Assembly: GCA_902783305.1 (NCBI GenBank)
Contig: CACZQU010000262.1
Location: 1-5,717, forward strand
Source: an uncultured Lachnospiraceae bacterium
Lineage (GTDB): Bacteria; Bacillota; Clostridia; Lachnospirales; Lachnospiraceae
Length of the DNA stretch: 5,717 nt
Direction: 5' to 3'
Both the position numbers and the translations under genes were made by a program. Shown in pieces: positions 1 through 5,717 of this stretch (positions within the stretch are counted from its first letter, which is position 1; each line of letters opens with the position of its first letter). Below the pieces are notes generated by a model. The model made no database searches. It saw only the letters and a list, made by a program, of their open reading frames with translations, and was not told the DNA's origin.

Positions 1-331
1 CCGATACCAGCTTCACGGAAATACGTGCCTGACTGTTGGCGTTCTTCAGATCATAGATCAACTGAGCCAGATCTTCGATCGAATAGATATCATGATGCGG
101 AGGAGGGGATATCAGGCTGACTCCCGGAGTGGAATGCCTGGTTTTCGCAATCCAGGGATAAACCTTCCGGCCGGGCAGATGACCACCCTCCCCTGGCTTG
201 GCTCCCTGTGCCATCTTGATCTGGGTCTCCTTCGCGCTCACCAGATACCGGCTGGTCACGCCGAACCTTCCGCTGGCGACCTGCTTGATAGCTGAGCTCT
301 TGTCACACTGGGTGCCTGCCGACAGGATACG
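1..331 (-). pseudogene. gltB: Continuation of gltB after the in-frame stop (FMN-binding synthase domain, partial)
   Basis: Translating past the TAA in the same frame gives 110 codons of typical GltB synthase-domain sequence, running to the window edge. Recognisable blocks are [64 protein letters not shown] and ARISVKLVS. They match the FMN and 2-oxoglutarate binding region of the large chain. There is no frameshift and no second stop, so one base substitution explains the break; plus-strand position 334 is the first base of the codon. No convincing ribosome binding site and start codon was seen just after the stop, so this part is unlikely to be a separately translated gene. The [3Fe-4S] cysteine cluster and the C-terminal domain of GltB would lie beyond the left edge. 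It is called broken on the sequence as given; a base error would restore one intact gene spanning 1-3064. Confidence 0.8.
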
Positions 332-3064
332 TTACTCGCTCTCCCCACCCTCGCCGCTGTTGGACTTGCCATGCAGATGGTTCATGGCAACAGCCAGGGT
401 CTGATGCGCTTCCTCCGAAATGGATCCGTAGGACATGGCTCCTGTCTTAAAACGAGTGACAATTTTCTCCTCGCTTTCCACTTCTTCCAGAGGGACGCCT
501 TGCTCCGGATAAACAAATTCGAGCAGATTTCTGAGATATCCTGTTTCTTCCGCATTGACCATATCCGTGTATTGTATAAACTTCCCGTAATCGCCCTCCC
601 GTGCGGCGCACTGGAGCATATGGATGGTCTGGGGATTATACCTGTGGTGTTCCCCCTGGCTCCGTTCCTTGTGCCGCCCGGCGGGCGTCAGCTCCAGATT
701 GACGGGAAGCCCCAGCGGGTCAAACGCCCGGCTGTGCTGTTCATCACAGGTTTTCCCGATATCTTCCAGGGTGATCCCGCCTACCCGGCTGACGGTGCCG
801 GTAAAATACGCCCGGATCACTTCATCCGATATGCCGACCGCTTCAAAAATCTTGCTGCCCTGATAGGACTGGATGGTGGAAATGCCCATCTTCGAGGCGA
901 TCTTGACGATACCGGATAAAACCGCCCTGTCATAATCACGGACAGCCGCGTAATAGTCTTTTTCCAGAAGTCCCTCTTCGATCAGCTCCGAAATCGTGGC
1001 GTGAGCCAGATAGGGATTTACCGCGGAAGCACCATAGCCCAGAAGAGTGGCAAAGTGATGGACCTCCCTCGGCTCTCCGGATTCGAGGATCAGGGACATC
1101 GCCGTGCATTTTTTCGTGTCAACAAGGTGTTTATGTACGGCTGCTACAGCCAGCAGGGAGGGGATGGCCACATGGTTCTCATCCACTCCCCTGTCCGAAA
1201 GGATCAGTATGTTCGCTCCATGCCGGTATACCTTGTCCACCTCCACAAACAGATGTCTGAGTACCCTTTCCATAGGTGTTCCCTTGTAGAACAATGTGGA
1301 CACTCTGGCGACATGAAACCCTTCCTTTTTCAGGGCTTCGATCTTAAGCAGATCCAGGTCGCTCAGAATCGGATTTTCAATTTTCAGTACATGGCAGTTC
1401 TTGGGGCTTTGCTCCAGCAGATTGCCGTTCGTGCCCAGATACACGGTTCTGGAGGTGACGATTTTCTCTCTGTCTGCATCGATGGGCGGATTGGTTACCT
1501 GCGCAAACAGCTGCTTAAAGTAGTAGAACAATGGCTGATACTGCCCTGACAAGGCCGCAATCGGCGTATCCACGCCCATGGAGCCGATCTGCTCTGTTCC
1601 GTTTAATGCCATCGTCAGAATCCCGTCATGGAAATTTTCCCAGGTGTATCCAAATGCCTTCTGCAGCTTCTTCTGTTCGCTGCCGGTCAGGGATGGTACT
1701 TTTCTGTTGGGGATCTTCAGATCTTCCAGATGCAGCAGATGACTGTCCAGCCATTCACCGAAAGGCTTCGCTTTTGCATAGGTCTCCTTGATCTCGTCAT
1801 CATAGATAATCTTCTTCTGCTTCGTATCTACCACAAGGATTTTGCCCGGATGGAGCCTTTCCTTTTTCACGATATGTCGCTCATCCAGCTTCAGGACGCC
1901 GACCTCTGACGAGAGGATCAGCCTGCCGTCATCCAATACACAGTACCTGGACGGCCTGAGCCCGTTCCTGTCCAGGATAGCGCCTACCAGATCCCCGTCT
2001 GAAAAGACAATGGAGGCAGGTCCGTCCCAGGGCTCCATCATGGTCGCATAATACTGATAAAAATCCCTCTCCTCCTGAGACAGGGTCTCATTGTGCGCCC
2101 ATGGCTCCGGGATCAGGATCAAGGCGGCCAGGGGAAGCGGCATACCGCTCATGCTTAAGAATTCCAGCGTATTATCCAGCATGGCGGAGTCCGAGCCGCT
2201 CTGGGAGATCACGGGAAATACTTTCGTCATGTCCTCCTCCGGGAAAAGATCCGCATGCATCGTTTCCTCCCGGGCAAGCATCTTGTCGGCATTTCCCTTG
2301 ATGGTATTAATCTCTCCGTTGTGGACAATCAGCCGGTTGGGGTGCGCCCGGTTCCAGCTGGGCATGGTATTCGTGGAAAAGCGGGAATGCACAATCGCAA
2401 TCGCCGAAGCATAATCCGGTTCTGTCAGATCCGTGAAAAAGGTTCTCAGCTGTCCTACAAGGAACATGCCCTTGTATACGATGGTCCTGCAGGACAGGGA
2501 CGGCACATAGGTTCCTACATTGCTCTGTTCGAATTCCCGGCGGATCAGATACAGCTTCCGGTCAAAATCGATGTCCTCTGACACGTCTCCCGGTCTTTCA
2601 ATGAACACCTGGCAGATATTCGGCATACACTCCCTGGCTTTCCGGCCCAGAACAGACGGATCCGAGTCCACCTCTCTCCATCCCAGGATTTTCAATCCGG
2701 CTTTACGGGTAATGATTTCAAACATGGATCTGGCCTGCCTCATCGCCAGGTCACCCTGCGGGAAGAAGAACATTCCGACACCATATCCGCGTTCCCCCGG
2801 AAGGTCAATACCCTTCTCCTTCATCTTCCTCACAAAAAAGGCATGTGGGATCTGTGTGAGGATTCCCACTCCGTCTCCGGTCTTTCCCTCGGCATCCTTT
2901 CCCGCCCTGTGCTCCAGATTCTCTACGATGGAGAGCGCGTCATCCACAAGTCGATGGCTTTTTCGCCCCTCCACGTCAATGATCGCGCCGATGCCGCAGT
3001 TATCGTGCTCGAAGGACGGATCATAAAGTCCTTCTCTTAAGATTCTTTCTGTTTGACCTGACAT
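332..3064 (-). CDS. gltB: Glutamate synthase large chain, N-terminal 910 residues, ended by an in-frame TAA
   Basis: Large (alpha) chain of glutamate synthase, which takes the amide nitrogen of glutamine and makes glutamate from 2-oxoglutarate in the cytoplasm. The class II (Ntn-type) amidotransferase domain begins at Cys23 (HDNCGIG); as in the family, a 22-residue propeptide would be removed to expose this nucleophile. Other motifs of that domain are HSRFSTNT near 226 and HNGEINT near 248. A central domain follows at about 460-770, then the start of the FMN-binding synthase barrel (GAMSYGSIS near 875). The ATG is preceded by AGGAGG five bases upstream (3070-3075), so the start is secure. The family is about 1500 residues long; this frame stops at TAA 332-334 after GEGGESE, although GltB homology continues in the same frame to the window edge. 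If the stop is real, the product lacks most of the FMN barrel, the iron-sulfur cysteines and the C-terminal beta-helix domain, and should not make glutamate. A gltD partner would be expected further left, outside the window. Confidence 0.9.
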   Translation of the reverse strand: MSGQTERILREGLYDPSFEHDNCGIGAIIDVEGRKSHRLVDDALSIVENLEHRAGKDAEGKTGDGVGILTQIPHAFFVRKMKEKGIDLPGERGYGVGMFFFPQGDLAMRQARSMFEIITRKAGLKILGWREVDSDPSVLGRKARECMPNICQVFIERPGDVSEDIDFDRKLYLIRREFEQSNVGTYVPSLSCRTIVYKGMFLVGQLRTFFTDLTEPDYASAIAIVHSRFSTNTMPSWNRAHPNRLIVHNGEINTIKGNADKMLAREETMHADLFPEEDMTKVFPVISQSGSDSAMLDNTLEFLSMSGMPLPLAALILIPEPWAHNETLSQEERDFYQYYATMMEPWDGPASIVFSDGDLVGAILDRNGLRPSRYCVLDDGRLILSSEVGVLKLDERHIVKKERLHPGKILVVDTKQKKIIYDDEIKETYAKAKPFGEWLDSHLLHLEDLKIPNRKVPSLTGSEQKKLQKAFGYTWENFHDGILTMALNGTEQIGSMGVDTPIAALSGQYQPLFYYFKQLFAQVTNPPIDADREKIVTSRTVYLGTNGNLLEQSPKNCHVLKIENPILSDLDLLKIEALKKEGFHVARVSTLFYKGTPMERVLRHLFVEVDKVYRHGANILILSDRGVDENHVAIPSLLAVAAVHKHLVDTKKCTAMSLILESGEPREVHHFATLLGYGASAVNPYLAHATISELIEEGLLEKDYYAAVRDYDRAVLSGIVKIASKMGISTIQSYQGSKIFEAVGISDEVIRAYFTGTVSRVGGITLEDIGKTCDEQHSRAFDPLGLPVNLELTPAGRHKERSQGEHHRYNPQTIHMLQCAAREGDYGKFIQYTDMVNAEETGYLRNLLEFVYPEQGVPLEEVESEEKIVTRFKTGAMSYGSISEEAHQTLAVAMNHLHGKSNSGEGGESE

Positions 3065-3069
3065 ATCTG

Positions 3070-3075
3070 CCTCCT
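3070..3075 (-). promoter_or_regulatory. Ribosome binding site of gltB
   Basis: Minus-strand AGGAGG, within a longer GGGAGGAGG (3070-3078), lies five bases before the gltB ATG. It is a full match to the anti-Shine-Dalgarno consensus and fixes the start at 3064. A 6-bp hairpin lies directly against its 5' side. Confidence 0.85.
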
Positions 3076-3077
3076 CC

Positions 3078-3092
3078 CAAAACGAAGTTTTG
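3078..3092 (-). repeat. Small hairpin abutting the gltB ribosome binding site
   Basis: On the minus strand CAAAAC-TTC-GTTTTG forms a perfect 6-bp inverted repeat with a three-base loop. Its last G is also the first G of the GGGAGGAGG ribosome binding region. The stem is mostly A-U, so it would be weak. It could modulate access to the ribosome binding site or have no role. The inverted repeat is seen directly; any function is inference. Confidence 0.4.
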
Positions 3093-3130
3093 TACTCCGA
3101 CTGAAAGTTTACGTATGACTATCAGCATGC

Positions 3131-3172
3131 GAAAAAAAAAGACACTTCAGGTATGGAACCTGAAGCGCCTTT
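3131..3172 (-). terminator. Intrinsic terminator between pyrG and gltB, possibly a gltB attenuator
   Basis: In minus-strand RNA, CUUCAGGU (3165-3158) pairs perfectly with ACCUGAAG (3152-3145) around a five-base loop, UCCAU. The helix can extend outward through C-G and G-C pairs, two G-U wobbles and three A-U pairs, to about 15 bp. Nine T residues follow (3140-3132), the classic rho-independent layout. It sits about 82 bases after the pyrG stop codon and about 67 bases before gltB. It would end transcripts arriving from pyrG. Because a promoter-like sequence lies upstream of it, it could also act as a conditional terminator in the gltB leader. In the opposite orientation there is no T-tract after the stem, so it should act only on minus-strand transcription. 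Confidence 0.85.
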
Positions 3173-3206
3173 GCTTCTGAATACACATTTTCATGCTGCC
3201 GGACAT
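3147..3206 (-). CDS. Possible leader peptide (uORF) upstream of gltB
   Basis: A 19-codon ORF reads MSGSMKMCIQKQRRFRFHT and ends in TGA. A second in-frame ATG at 3194 would give 15 residues, and a third lies at 3188. GAAGGGGG (3209-3216) precedes the first ATG as a possible but imperfect ribosome binding site: the G-run ends only two bases before the ATG, and the AAGG core is about five bases away. The ORF contains two Gln codons (CAG, CAA) just before the terminator. Its FRFHT codons lie in the 5' arm and loop of the terminator, and its stop codon lies in the 3' arm. That layout is typical of leader peptides in attenuation. I do not recognise the peptide from a named family. An ORF this short can occur by chance, and the start choice is uncertain. 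Confidence 0.35.
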   Translation of the reverse strand: MSGSMKMCIQKQRRFRFHT

Positions 3207-3229
3207 TTCCCCCTTCAGCACTTTAAAGT

Positions 3230-3258
3230 AATATACTACGATCCGGGCTGAAAATCAA
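3230..3258 (-). promoter_or_regulatory. Candidate sigma-A type promoter for gltB, overlapping the end of pyrG
   Basis: Reading the minus strand, TTGATT (3258-3253; four of six matches to TTGACA) is followed after exactly 17 bases by TATATT (3235-3230; five of six matches to TATAAT). The -35 element overlaps the last codons of pyrG. The expected start point is near 3223-3224, giving a gltB leader of about 160 bases that includes the candidate uORF and the terminator. The 10-bp palindrome ACTTTAAAGT (3220-3229) lies over the predicted start point and could be an operator or chance. No comparably good promoter was found between the terminator and gltB, which supports this placement. Confidence 0.5.
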
Positions 3259-4877
3259 GAACAAATTTCGATATTCTTCTCTTTGTCTTCAAGCGCTGCT
3301 CTGACGAATTCCCTGAAGATCGGATGCGGCCTGTCCGGCCGGGATTTGAACTCAGGATGATACTGTACTCCAAGGAAGAACGGATGATCCCGGATTTCGA
3401 CGGTCTCCACAAGCAGATTATCTGGAGAGGTTCCCGAGACAATCAGTCCTGCGTCTGTCAGGATCTTTCTGTAGTCATTGTTGAACTCATATCTGTGCCG
3501 GTGCCGTTCGCTGATCCTCAGCGCAGCATAGCATTTTTCCATCAGGCTTCCCGGAAGAATGCAGCACGGAAAGCTTCCCAGCCTGAGCGTTCCTCCTTTG
3601 TCGATTCCGTCAGACTGACCCGGCATGAAATCGATCACTTTGTGCTCAGCCGTGTTACACTGCTCCCCCGAGCAGGCATCCTCAATGCCGGCTACATGTC
3701 TGGCAAATTCGATTACCGCGATCTGCATGCCCAGGCAGATACCGAAATAAGGAACCTTATTTATCCTTGCATACTCCGCGGCAAGAATCATGCCGTCGAT
3801 TCCTCTGTCGCCGAAGCCGCCGGGGACAATGATCCCGGATACTCCTTCCAGCTTCCCGGGACAGTTGTCCTCTCTGAGTTCCTCAGAATCAATCCACCTG
3901 ATCCGGATGTGAGTGCCGAGGGCAAATCCGGCATGCTCCAGAGCTTCCGCGACAGAGAGGTAGGCGTCGTGCAGCTGGACATATTTTCCGACAAGCCCGA
4001 TGGTCACTTCCCTGTCGCGGGATGCGATTTTCCTGACCAGCCGCTCCCATTCCCCAAGGTCCGGAGATGGAGCATCGATTCCCAGTTCACGGCAGACAAT
4101 CCCGGAAAAATGAGATCTTTCCAGCATCAGCGGTGCTTCATACAGGCTTTCCAGCGTACGGTTTTCGATTACACAGTCCTCCTTGACATTGCAGAACATC
4201 GAGATCTTCCGGAAGATGCTCTCCTCCAGCGGTTCATTACACCTGAGAACGATGATGTCCGGTACGATGCCCATTCCCTGCAGTTCCTTCACGGAGTGCT
4301 GAGTCGGTTTGGACTTGTGCTCATTGGAGCCATGCAGGTAAGGCACAAGAGTCACGTGAATAAACAGGCTGTTCTGCCTGCCGGTCTCCAGGGAAATCTG
4401 CCTGACCGCCTCCAGAAACGGCTGAGACTCAATGTCACCGATGGTTCCTCCTATCTCCGTGATGACCACATCGGCGCCGGAGACTTTTCCGGCACTGTAG
4501 ATAAAATCCTTGATTTCATTCGTGATGTGGGGAATCACCTGAACCGTTGATCCCAGATAGGCTCCCTGCCGTTCCTTGTTCAGCACATTCCAGTATACCT
4601 TGCCGGATGTAAGATTGGAATACTTTGTCAGATCTTCATCGATAAACCGCTCATAGTGCCCGAGATCCAGGTCTGTCTCCGCCCCGTCCTCGGTAACATA
4701 TACTTCTCCATGCTGATATGGGCTCATGGTTCCCGGGTCGATATTGATATACGGATCCAGCTTCTGGGCGGTTACCTTCAGGCCTCTTGCCTTTAACAGT
4801 CTCCCGAGCGAAGCTGCCGTAACACCCTTCCCAAGTCCTGAAACTACACCTCCGGTCACAAAAATATATTTTGTCAT
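3255..4877 (-). CDS. pyrG: CTP synthase (glutamine-hydrolysing), complete
   Basis: CTP synthase converts UTP to CTP using ATP and the amide of glutamine, the last step of de novo pyrimidine nucleotide synthesis. The 540-residue protein has the normal family length. Residues 1-265 form the synthetase domain, beginning with the family signature [18 protein letters not shown] and a P-loop-like SGLGKG at 13-18; further conserved blocks are [15 protein letters not shown] (39-53) and [10 protein letters not shown] (141-150). A short linker leads to the class I glutamine amidotransferase domain from about 290, with the oxyanion region PGGFGDRG (352-359), nucleophile Cys381 in GICLGMQ, and His507/Glu509 in QYHPEF. 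All catalytic residues are present. The ATG at 4877 is chosen because AGGTGG (4883-4888) lies five bases upstream and the protein then begins as its homologues do. The in-frame GTG at 4886 lies inside that ribosome binding site. It follows carB by 153 bases on the same strand and ends in TGA. Confidence 0.97.
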   Translation of the reverse strand: MTKYIFVTGGVVSGLGKGVTAASLGRLLKARGLKVTAQKLDPYINIDPGTMSPYQHGEVYVTEDGAETDLDLGHYERFIDEDLTKYSNLTSGKVYWNVLNKERQGAYLGSTVQVIPHITNEIKDFIYSAGKVSGADVVITEIGGTIGDIESQPFLEAVRQISLETGRQNSLFIHVTLVPYLHGSNEHKSKPTQHSVKELQGMGIVPDIIVLRCNEPLEESIFRKISMFCNVKEDCVIENRTLESLYEAPLMLERSHFSGIVCRELGIDAPSPDLGEWERLVRKIASRDREVTIGLVGKYVQLHDAYLSVAEALEHAGFALGTHIRIRWIDSEELREDNCPGKLEGVSGIIVPGGFGDRGIDGMILAAEYARINKVPYFGICLGMQIAVIEFARHVAGIEDACSGEQCNTAEHKVIDFMPGQSDGIDKGGTLRLGSFPCCILPGSLMEKCYAALRISERHRHRYEFNNDYRKILTDAGLIVSGTSPDNLLVETVEIRDHPFFLGVQYHPEFKSRPDRPHPIFREFVRAALEDKEKNIEICS

Positions 4878-4882
4878 TTTGT

Positions 4883-4888
4883 CCACCT
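4883..4888 (-). promoter_or_regulatory. Ribosome binding site that decides the pyrG start
   Basis: Minus-strand AGGTGG, five bases before the ATG at 4877. It contains the alternative GTG codon at 4886-4884, which therefore cannot be the start that uses this site. This supports the 540-residue form of PyrG. Confidence 0.75.
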
Positions 4889-4997
4889 GTCTGTGCTATT
4901 GTGTCATTCCCATTCTACCGTTCACGGCAGCTCCGTGGTGATGACGTAATCCATTCTCCTTCATCTTTGCAGCCATGTCCTATCGCACGCAAGGGTG

Positions 4998-5035
4998 TAT
5001 GAAAGAAGTACGCATGGCTCACTGCTTCTTTCATA
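4998..5035 (-). repeat. 11-bp perfect inverted repeat across the carB stop codon
   Basis: TATGAAAGAAG and CTTCTTTCATA form an 11-bp perfect inverted repeat (4998-5008 with 5025-5035) around a 16-base loop. The right arm includes the carB TGA (5033-5031). In minus-strand RNA it would form a hairpin just after carB. No T-tract follows it on either strand, so it is not a standard rho-independent terminator. It could protect the 3' end of the carB message, be a weak or Rho-assisted stop, or be a protein-binding palindrome. The repeat is seen directly; the role is unknown. The rest of the carB-pyrG gap shows only a 5-bp inverted repeat (CACGG-AGCTG-CCGTG) and no convincing promoter. Confidence 0.55.
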
Positions 5036-5717
5036 TTTCAGAAATCCCCGGGACAATATCCTCCAGAACATCCAGCAGGATCCCGACCGTATCCAGCGAA
5101 GTAAACATGGTGATTCCGTTCTCGATCGCACACTGCCGGATCGCAATCCCATCCTGATAATGGATGCCGGACAGGATAGCCCGTGTATTGATGATATAGC
5201 TCACGTACCCGGCCCGGATTGATCTGAGGATATCATCGCTGCCTTCGCTGAGCTTTCCCCGGATCCTGGCCGGGATCCCGTGTTCCTTAAGGAAAATACC
5301 TGAACCTGATGTTGCTTCGATGTTAAAGCCAAGCTGATAAAATCTCCTCACAAGGGGCAGTGCCTCCTCCTTATCCTCATCTGCCAGAGTCACCAGGACC
5401 GTCCCGTATTCCTTCATCCTGACGCCGGATGCCTGGAGCGCTTTGTAGAAGGCTCTCTTCAGACTCCTGTCGTATCCGATCGCCTCCCCGGTTGACTTCA
5501 TCTCCGGAGACAGGTAGGAATCCATCCCATCCAGCTTTTCGAAGGAAAAGGCCGGCGCTTTCACATACCAGAATGGCCTTTGTGTAAACGTCTTCCCCTT
5601 GTATCCCTGCTCCGCAAGACTGATCCCAAGCATGGCTCTCACGGCGATATCAACCAACGGGATGCCCGTTGATTTCGAAAGAAACGGTACGCTTCGGGAA
5701 GCTCTCGGATTTACCTC
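5031..5717 (-). CDS. carB: Carbamoyl-phosphate synthase large subunit, C-terminal 228 residues (5' end outside window)
   Basis: CarB makes carbamoyl phosphate from bicarbonate, ATP and ammonia delivered by the glutaminase subunit CarA, feeding pyrimidine and arginine synthesis. The frame is open to the right edge, so the gene is cut by the window. The visible part begins with EVNPRASRSVPFLSK, the metal-binding end of the second ATP-grasp domain, then GYKGKTFTQRPFWYVKAPAFSF and SPEMKSTGEAIG. The last ~120 residues form the MGS-like allosteric domain. Lys116 (EDKEE), Thr136 and Ser139 (ATSGSG), Lys155 (RGKLSEG) and Asn177 (YIINT), numbered within the visible part, align with positions that bind UMP or IMP phosphate in the E. 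coli enzyme, so nucleotide feedback control is plausible. A TTG at 5657 is internal and not a start. The gene ends in TGA. CarA is expected upstream, to the right of the window. Confidence 0.96.
   Translation of the reverse strand, partial: EVNPRASRSVPFLSKSTGIPLVDIAVRAMLGISLAEQGYKGKTFTQRPFWYVKAPAFSFEKLDGMDSYLSPEMKSTGEAIGYDRSLKRAFYKALQASGVRMKEYGTVLVTLADEDKEEALPLVRRFYQLGFNIEATSGSGIFLKEHGIPARIRGKLSEGSDDILRSIRAGYVSYIINTRAILSGIHYQDGIAIRQCAIENGITMFTSLDTVGILLDVLEDIVPGISEI

Noticed and set aside
332..334. Genome-wide reassignment of TAA to a sense codon
   Set aside because: carB and pyrG end in TGA, so nothing here contradicts reassignment, but a single in-frame TAA in one gene is far better explained by a point mutation or base error. 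No other internal TAA occurs in the real genes.
371..1549. Plus-strand open frames of 182 codons each opposite gltB
   Set aside because: They are antisense to conserved GltB coding sequence, with low-complexity, unrecognisable translations.
3123..3198. 7-bp long-range match CAGCATG/CATGCTG flanking the terminator
   Set aside because: A single 7-base complementary match is expected by chance in a leader of this length, and there is no second line of support.
3324..4550. Open frame of 408 codons on the plus strand
   Set aside because: It lies wholly antisense to the clearly real pyrG. Its translation has no recognisable domain, and such antisense frames arise from codon bias in conserved genes.
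4878..4886. GTG start for pyrG, three codons upstream of the ATG
   Set aside because: The GTG lies within the AGGTGG ribosome binding site that serves the ATG at 4877, and homologues begin [10 protein letters not shown].
4896..4976. 26-codon ORF in the carB-pyrG gap (MAAKMKENGLRHHHG...) as a pyrG leader peptide
   Set aside because: It has no properly spaced ribosome binding site (only an AGGA one base before the ATG) and no terminator hairpin with a T-tract follows it, so it is not supported beyond chance.
4889..5030. CTP-sensing pyrG attenuator of the Bacillus type, or a PyrR-binding leader
   Set aside because: I saw no GGGC-type start region paired with a GC-rich terminator, no T-tract and no PyrR-binding consensus. 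A TAGAAT at about 4910-4915 lacks a credible -35 element.

Overview
The window carries three genes of glutamine-dependent metabolism, all read from the minus strand. In transcription order they are the 3' end of carB (carbamoyl-phosphate synthase large subunit), a complete pyrG (CTP synthase), and the 5' two thirds of gltB (glutamate synthase large chain). The proteins, the strong AGGAGG-type ribosome binding sites and the roughly 50% GC composition suggest a clostridial Firmicute, most likely of Lachnospiraceae type. That placement is inference from protein character, not a database result.

Layout from right to left. Bases 5717-5031 encode the last 228 residues of CarB. A 153-base gap (5030-4878) follows, with an 11-bp perfect inverted repeat that spans the carB stop codon. 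PyrG occupies 4877-3255; its ATG start and ribosome binding site show that a nominal GTG three codons upstream is not the start. A 190-base gap (3254-3065) then leads to gltB. It holds a promoter-like sequence inside the end of pyrG, a possible 15-19 codon leader ORF, a strong intrinsic terminator that overlaps this ORF, and a small hairpin next to the gltB ribosome binding site. GltB starts at 3064 and runs off the left edge.

Two points stand out. First, gltB has an in-frame TAA at 332-334 (codon 911), inside a highly conserved stretch of the FMN domain. The following 110 codons continue in the same frame as well-conserved GltB with no other lesion. This is a point nonsense mutation, a sequencing or consensus error, or a read-through site. 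Second, the gltB leader has the architecture of transcription attenuation: promoter, short ORF with two Gln codons, and a terminator whose 3' arm contains the ORF's stop codon. The same terminator could simply end pyrG transcription.

Functionally the genes share glutamine as nitrogen donor. CarB (with a CarA glutaminase expected upstream) makes carbamoyl phosphate for pyrimidines and arginine, PyrG aminates UTP to CTP, and GltB transfers the glutamine amide to 2-oxoglutarate. Grouping them would make sense for co-ordination by nitrogen or glutamine status. No mobile element, CRISPR array, tRNA or rRNA was seen.
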